33,451 nucleotides of DNA from Planctomycetia bacterium (GTDB lineage: Bacteria; Planctomycetota; Planctomycetia; Pirellulales; UBA1268), in the NCBI GenBank assembly GCA_009922585.1, contig RFVE01000007.1, positions 1 to 33,451 of the forward strand. Direction: 5' to 3'. Below the pieces are notes generated by a model. The model worked only from the letters and a program-made list of their open reading frames with translations. It had not been told where the DNA came from and made no database searches. Made by a program: the position numbers and the translations under genes. How positions within the stretch are numbered: the stretch's first letter is position 1; every line of letters starts with the position of its first letter. This document shows, piece after piece, positions 28,727 through 33,451 of the stretch.

Positions 28727-29554
28727 ATGAACCCGCAACTGCCCGCTCAGATTGGGAACTATCGCTGTGGTCCGGGGCAGCCACTTCTTCTGATTGCCGG
28801 GCCCTGTGTCATCGAGTCCGCCGATCTTTGCCTGCGGATAGCCCAACAGCTTGCCGAGATTGGCCGTGACCTGGGAATTCAGGTTGTCTTCAAGGCATCG
28901 TTCGACAAGGCGAACCGGACTGCCGCGGCATCGTTTCGCGGAGTGGGAATCGAGGAGGGGCTGGCCATTCTTGACCGTGTCCGTGGGGCCACTGGTCTGC
29001 CGGTCACCACCGACATTCACCTGCCTGAGCAGGCGGCCCCAGTAGGCGGCGTTTGCGAGCTGCTGCAGATCCCGGCCTTTCTTTGCCGGCAGACCGACCT
29101 GTTGCTGGCGGCAGCCGAAACCGGGCGGGCCGTCAACGTCAAGAAAGGCCAGTTTATGGCCCCCGGCGACATGCGGCACGCCGTCGCCAAACTGCTTGCC
29201 GGAGGCTGCCAGAACATAATGCTTTGCGAACGTGGCACCTTTTTCGGATACGGCCGGCTGGTCAACGATTTTGCTGGGCTGATCACCATGCGTTCATTGG
29301 GGGTGCCGGTGATTTTCGACGCCACGCACTCCGTCCAGCGGCCAGCCAGCCAGGGAGATGCAACGGGAGGTGACCGGTCGCTGGTCGAGCCGCTGGCCCG
29401 AGCAGCCGCCGCTGTCGGGATTGACGGTATCTTTTTCGAGACCCACCCAGACCCCAGCAGCAGCCCGAGTGACGGACCAAATATGGTACCGTTGGCCGAG
29501 TTGCGGGGAGTTGTTGAGCGTGTGCTGCAGATTCACCAGCTTCATGGTGCGTGA
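28727..29554 (+). CDS. kdsA: 3-deoxy-8-phosphooctulonate synthase (KDO8P synthase)
   Basis: [107 protein letters not shown]...SDGPNMVPL. Confidence 0.97.
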   Translation: MNPQLPAQIGNYRCGPGQPLLLIAGPCVIESADLCLRIAQQLAEIGRDLGIQVVFKASFDKANRTAAASFRGVGIEEGLAILDRVRGATGLPVTTDIHLPEQAAPVGGVCELLQIPAFLCRQTDLLLAAAETGRAVNVKKGQFMAPGDMRHAVAKLLAGGCQNIMLCERGTFFGYGRLVNDFAGLITMRSLGVPVIFDATHSVQRPASQGDATGGDRSLVEPLARAAAAVGIDGIFFETHPDPSSSPSDGPNMVPLAELRGVVERVLQIHQLHGA

Positions 29555-31212
29555 TGGGTGAAATCGGAATGATTATGCGAAAAGCCTTGAAACAGCGGTT
29601 GTTTGCGGCCTTCGCTTCTTGCCTGCTGCTGGCGGCTGGCTGCCAAGAGCAGCCTCCAGCGCCGCCTGCCCAAGTCAGAATTGTGCCGCAGATATCCCGT
29701 GAGGTTCGCGGCAAACTGCTCGACGGCGCGATGGCTGTGCTTGGCCGGCTGGAACAGTACGAAGAAGCCTCCGCCTCGGCGCAGGTTTTTGATCGTCTCA
29801 ATCAGTGGATTCATGCCGATCCGGTCGGGGATGAGGCGGCCAGCGTTGGCTGGCAGATCGACCCGCTGGTCGAGACCCTGCCCGCTGAACTGCAAGAGCT
29901 CTGTCCCGCTGAGCAGCTTGGCAGTGCGGTTTTTGACGTTGCGCACGATGTCACTGCCCTGCGGGACTGCCGCTGGTTGGCCGACATTGCCAAGACCGCC
30001 CGCGGTGAGGCGCTTGATGATCTTGATATCGCAGTGGCGTTGTTTCGCTGGACAGTGCGATCGCTCGCTATCGAAAGTGACCCTCCGCTTGCCGCGGGCC
30101 CATCCAGTAGCGGGCAGCGGTGGTTTCAACGCGGTGAAATTCTGCTCGCTGGCCGCGGAAGTCCTGCGCAGCGGAGTTGGATATTTCTTGAACTGGTGCG
30201 TCAGGCGGGCTTGAAGGGTGTGATGCTGGCCACAGCAGATTCTGCCGGTGGATTGCGGCCCTGGATTCCTGCGGTCATCTCGGGCGGCGAGGCCTATCTC
30301 TTCGAGCCGACCTACGGGATGCCGATTCCTCGTGCTGATGGCAGTGGGGTGGCCACTGCCCGGGAGGCAGCAGCCAATCCTGCGGTACTCGACCAGCTTG
30401 ACGTTGATGGCCGCGACTATCCGCTATCAGCCAGTGACATGCTCGATCTTGCTGTTCTCGTCTGTGCCGATCCTGAATCGCTCTCCCGGCGGATGGCTTT
30501 GGTCGAGCGGAGTCTGCTCGGCGGTTCCTCAGTTCGTCTGGCCGTTGACGCAACTGCGGTGGCGGAGGCTGCGGTTAATGCCCTGCCCCGGCAGACTGAT
30601 CAAACACCGCAGCGGGCCATTTGGTCTTTTCCGTTTGAAGTTCGCCGCCGCCGCTCGGCTGCCAACCCCGAGACTGCCAGGGCGATCGCCCGGGAACTGG
30701 GTGTGATGACCGTCGCCCTCGAGCAGGCTGCCACTGGGCCTGACCGGCGGTCGGGTGGCCGGATCATCCGTCCCCTCTACGCTGGCAGACTGCGGGAGTT
30801 TCGGGGAGAGTTCACCGGTCCCGAAGGGGCGAAGAAGGCCTACCTGATGGCCCGGCCGACTACGAAAATGATTGGCGAAATGGTGCAGCGGGTTCCCGAA
30901 CCGCAGCGGGAGCCGGTTCGTCGGCTCTATGAACAAATGAAGGAAGACGCCACGTACTGGCTGGGACTGGTCACGCTGGCCGAGCAGGATTACGCGACCG
31001 CCAGCGACTACCTGGGCCGGATGACCCTTGAGGCCTCCCCCGATGGTCGCTGGGCTGCGGCCGCTCGGCTTACCCTGGCAGAAGCGAAATTGGCCCTCGG
31101 AGAGACTGAGGAAGCGATTGCACTGTTGCGGCAAGACCGGTCCCCACAGCGGTTTGGTAGCCGGATTCGGGCCGATGAGTTGGAAGCTACCGTGATTGCC
31201 CCAACTGAATGA
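29554..31212 (+). CDS. Hypothetical lipoprotein, transglutaminase-like and tetratricopeptide-like C-terminus
   Basis: Lipobox FAAFASCLLLAAGC; ATG overlaps the kdsA stop (TGATG); RSWIFLELVRQAGLKGVML...AYLFEPTYGMPIP resembles transglutaminase-like folds; YWLGLVTLAEQDYATASDYLGRM near the C-terminus. Confidence 0.75.
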   Translation: MGEIGMIMRKALKQRLFAAFASCLLLAAGCQEQPPAPPAQVRIVPQISREVRGKLLDGAMAVLGRLEQYEEASASAQVFDRLNQWIHADPVGDEAASVGWQIDPLVETLPAELQELCPAEQLGSAVFDVAHDVTALRDCRWLADIAKTARGEALDDLDIAVALFRWTVRSLAIESDPPLAAGPSSSGQRWFQRGEILLAGRGSPAQRSWIFLELVRQAGLKGVMLATADSAGGLRPWIPAVISGGEAYLFEPTYGMPIPRADGSGVATAREAAANPAVLDQLDVDGRDYPLSASDMLDLAVLVCADPESLSRRMALVERSLLGGSSVRLAVDATAVAEAAVNALPRQTDQTPQRAIWSFPFEVRRRRSAANPETARAIARELGVMTVALEQAATGPDRRSGGRIIRPLYAGRLREFRGEFTGPEGAKKAYLMARPTTKMIGEMVQRVPEPQREPVRRLYEQMKEDATYWLGLVTLAEQDYATASDYLGRMTLEASPDGRWAAAARLTLAEAKLALGETEEAIALLRQDRSPQRFGSRIRADELEATVIAPTE

Positions 31213-31365
31213 TCCTGTGATGCCAATTGCCGGCGGGGGCGGCGGTCTGTACGATACTGGGTGTGCCGAGAAGGGATCTACGAACGTCCGCCATGGCGAT
31301 GTGCCGCTTCGGCTGATTCCCCAATTACCACCGACCATTAAAAATCAGGCAGGGCAAGCAGGACG

Positions 31366-31626
31366 ATGAAAGAAGGCATTCACCCGAAGTACATCGAAGC
31401 CGTTGTGAAATGTGGCTGTGGCAACAGCTTCACCACCCGGAGTACGGTGCCGGAGATCAAGCTCGACATCTGTAACATGTGTCATCCATTCTTCACCGGG
31501 AAGCTGAAGTTTGTTGACACGGCTGGCCGGATCGAGAAGTTCAAGTCCAAGTTTGGATCGAGTGGCTATGCCAGCCTTAAGAAGGGCAAGAAGGCAGCTA
31601 AGCCAGCTGAGGCTCCTGCGGGCTGA
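31366..31626 (+). CDS. rpmE: 50S ribosomal protein L31 (zinc-binding type)
   Basis: [27 protein letters not shown]...[30 protein letters not shown]. Confidence 0.97.
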   Translation: MKEGIHPKYIEAVVKCGCGNSFTTRSTVPEIKLDICNMCHPFFTGKLKFVDTAGRIEKFKSKFGSSGYASLKKGKKAAKPAEAPAG

Positions 31627-31778
31627 TTCGGGTTGTCTGTCGGCTGAGACAACCGCTTGTCGGATCGTCAGCGGACGGCCCTCCCCGCCCGGTGGTGCAG
31701 CCGGACAGAGCAGATGTGACTGCCCGGGAGACCGACTACGAGACCGCGGCGAAGGATCGCGCTGCCGCCGGAGAGGTG

Positions 31779-32799
31779 ATGCGAGAAGAACTCGATAGCA
31801 AGCTCGCACGGTTCGAGGAACTTGAGCAGCAACTTGCTGATCCGGCTGTGCAGGCCGATTCGCAGCGGATGTCGGCGGTGGCCCGCGAGCATGGCAGCCT
31901 TGCTCGAATGGCTCGTCGCTACCGTGACTTTCTGACAGTCGAACGGGAAATTGCCGAGCACGCAGAGATGGCTGCTGGCGACGATGCCGACCTACGGGAG
32001 TTGGCTGAGGCGGAACTGCCGGAACTTCGCAGCCGTCGGGATTCGGAGTGGGACGCTCTGCTTGATGCCTGTCTTGAGGACCCGGATGCCGACCGCTCGC
32101 GGTGCATCATGGAACTCCGTGCTGGCACCGGTGGTGACGAGGCGGCCCTGTTCGTCCGTGATCTGTTCGAGATGTATCGCCGCTATGCCGCAGAGATCGG
32201 CTGGGATATTGAGGTGATGGACGCCAATCCGACTGAACTTGGTGGTTTCAAAGAGTTGGTGATTGCGGTTTCAGGGGGAGACGTTTTTCGGCGGCTACAA
32301 TATGAAAGTGGTGGGCATCGCGTGCAGCGGGTGCCTGACACCGAGGCCAAGGGGAGGGTACACACTTCGGCAGCCACCGTGGCGGTACTGCCGGAGCCGG
32401 AGGATGTTGAGGTCACCATCTCACCGGATGAATACCGGAAGGATCTGTTCTGTGCCAGCGGCCCCGGGGGGCAGCACGTGAACAAGACCACCTCGGCTGT
32501 TCGGCTCACCCATCTCGAGACCGGCATCGTGGTGCAGTGCCAGGATGAGAAAAGTCAACACACGGCAGCGACAGATTGAACATGACAAGCGGGCCAGCGA
32601 ACGTCGTGGGCTGGTTGGCTCGGGGGACCGCAGCCAGCGGATTCGAACCTATAACTTCCCCCAAAATCGGCTCAGCGACCATCGGCTGAACCAGAACTTC
32701 AACCTCGATCAGATTCTCGCTGGTCGGCTTGGAATGGTGCTCGACGCCATGGAGGAACGGGTGCGGCAGGAGCGGCGGGGCGGGCTCGTCGCAGGCTGA
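31779..32799 (+). CDS. prfA: Peptide chain release factor 1, apparently frameshifted with an internal deletion near 32559-32563
   Basis: Frame 1 to 32579: [90 protein letters not shown]. Frame 2 to 32799: [33 protein letters not shown]...[10 protein letters not shown]. The KNKAKAMxVL-type block between them is missing. Confidence 0.93.
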
Positions 32800-32849
32800 A
32801 CCTGCCACCCACTGGCCCGTCGTGGGGCTGTTACGGAGGTCTCGCACCA

Positions 32850-33451
32850 ATGGCAGAAGTCCCCTCCCCTGCTTCACAGGCTGCAGACCAGCCTGACGTC
32901 TGGACGGTTGGCCGACTGCTGACCTGGACCACCGAGTGGCTGGCTGGCCGTGGCAGTGAGTCACCCAGGCTCGACGCCGAGGTGCTGCTGGCGGCAGTGC
33001 GTGGCTGCCCCCGAATCCTGCTCTACACCGCCTTCGACGAGCCAGTGAGTGACGAGCACCGGAGCCGCTTTCGCGATCTGGTGCGGCGTCGCGGTGGTGG
33101 CGAGCCGGTCGCCTATCTCGTCGGGAACCGTGAGTTTTTCTCACTGTCCTTTGAGGTCACGCCAGCGACGCTGATCCCCAGGCCTGAGACCGAGGGGCTG
33201 GTCATTCGCGTGCTTGACCTTTGGAAGCAGCGGGCACGGGTGGCTGAAACTGGCCCCCGGATTCTTGATGTGGGCACCGGTTCCGGGGCGATTGGTGTCA
33301 CCTTGGCAACGCGGCTGGCGGAAGCCACGGTTCTGGCGACCGACCAGTCGGAGGCAGCGGTGGCTGTGGCGGCCGCCAATGCCAAGCGACACGGAGTGGC
33401 CGACCGAGTCACACTGGCCGTGAGCGATCTGCTCGACCATCCGGCGACGGC
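32850..33451 (+). CDS. prmC: Peptide chain release factor N5-glutamine methyltransferase (5' part; runs off window)
   Basis: Manual translation from ATG 32850: MAEVPSPASQAADQPDVWTVGRLLTWTTEWLAGRGSESPRLDAEVLLAAV...GEPVAYLVGNREFFSLSFEVTPATLIPRPETEGLV...ILDVGTGSGAIGVTLA; no stop before the window end. Confidence 0.95.
   Translation, partial: MAEVPSPASQAADQPDVWTVGRLLTWTTEWLAGRGSESPRLDAEVLLAAVRGCPRILLYTAFDEPVSDEHRSRFRDLVRRRGGGEPVAYLVGNREFFSLSFEVTPATLIPRPETEGLVIRVLDLWKQRARVAETGPRILDVGTGSGAIGVTLATRLAEATVLATDQSEAAVAVAAANAKRHGVADRVTLAVSDLLDHPAT

Noticed and set aside
32577-32579. Programmed frameshift in prfA
   Set aside because: Known release-factor frameshifting is in prfB, and here conserved sequence is absent rather than just out of frame, so frameshifting alone cannot restore the protein.
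1-33451. CRISPR arrays, phage, integrase or toxin-antitoxin systems
   Set aside because: No regularly spaced repeats of CRISPR size, no Cas, integrase, transposase or phage structural motifs seen in any supported ORF.

Overview
This is a gene-dense, GC-rich bacterial chromosome window. Gene content and several family-specific architectures suggest a planctomycete (inference). Most of it is housekeeping. On the minus strand at the left is a betaine-lipid operon (btaA-btaB), followed by a sigma-70 factor, thioredoxin, a YhdH/AcuI-type reductase, proC with a TolB/PD40-repeat protein, a cob(I)alamin adenosyltransferase with glnD, a GT90-like glycosyltransferase, an SDR, pyruvate kinase, argG, a multi-TM protein, two large secreted/hydrolase-type proteins, a DUF4912 protein with a Rho_N/SAP-like N-terminus, a TPR protein carrying two RNA polymerase alpha-CTD domains, a tRNA-Thr(CGT), kdsA, a lipoprotein, rpmE (L31), prfA (RF1) and a 5' fragment of prmC running off the window end. 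No CRISPR array, prophage, integron, rRNA or clear transposase was found. The most unusual signal is that three conserved genes (btaA, a PHB-depolymerase-like hydrolase, and the normally essential prfA) each appear to lack an internal, family-conserved block of about 45-110 nt, two of them with a frameshift. An assembly artefact is the most likely cause, but read data are needed to decide. Other points of interest: a large branched stem-loop element between the tRNA and kdsA, a 13-bp-arm perfect inverted repeat upstream of the sigma gene, a 13-nt x3 tandem repeat, and 3' overlaps in three convergent gene pairs. Homologue comparisons are from memory of the families. No search was run.
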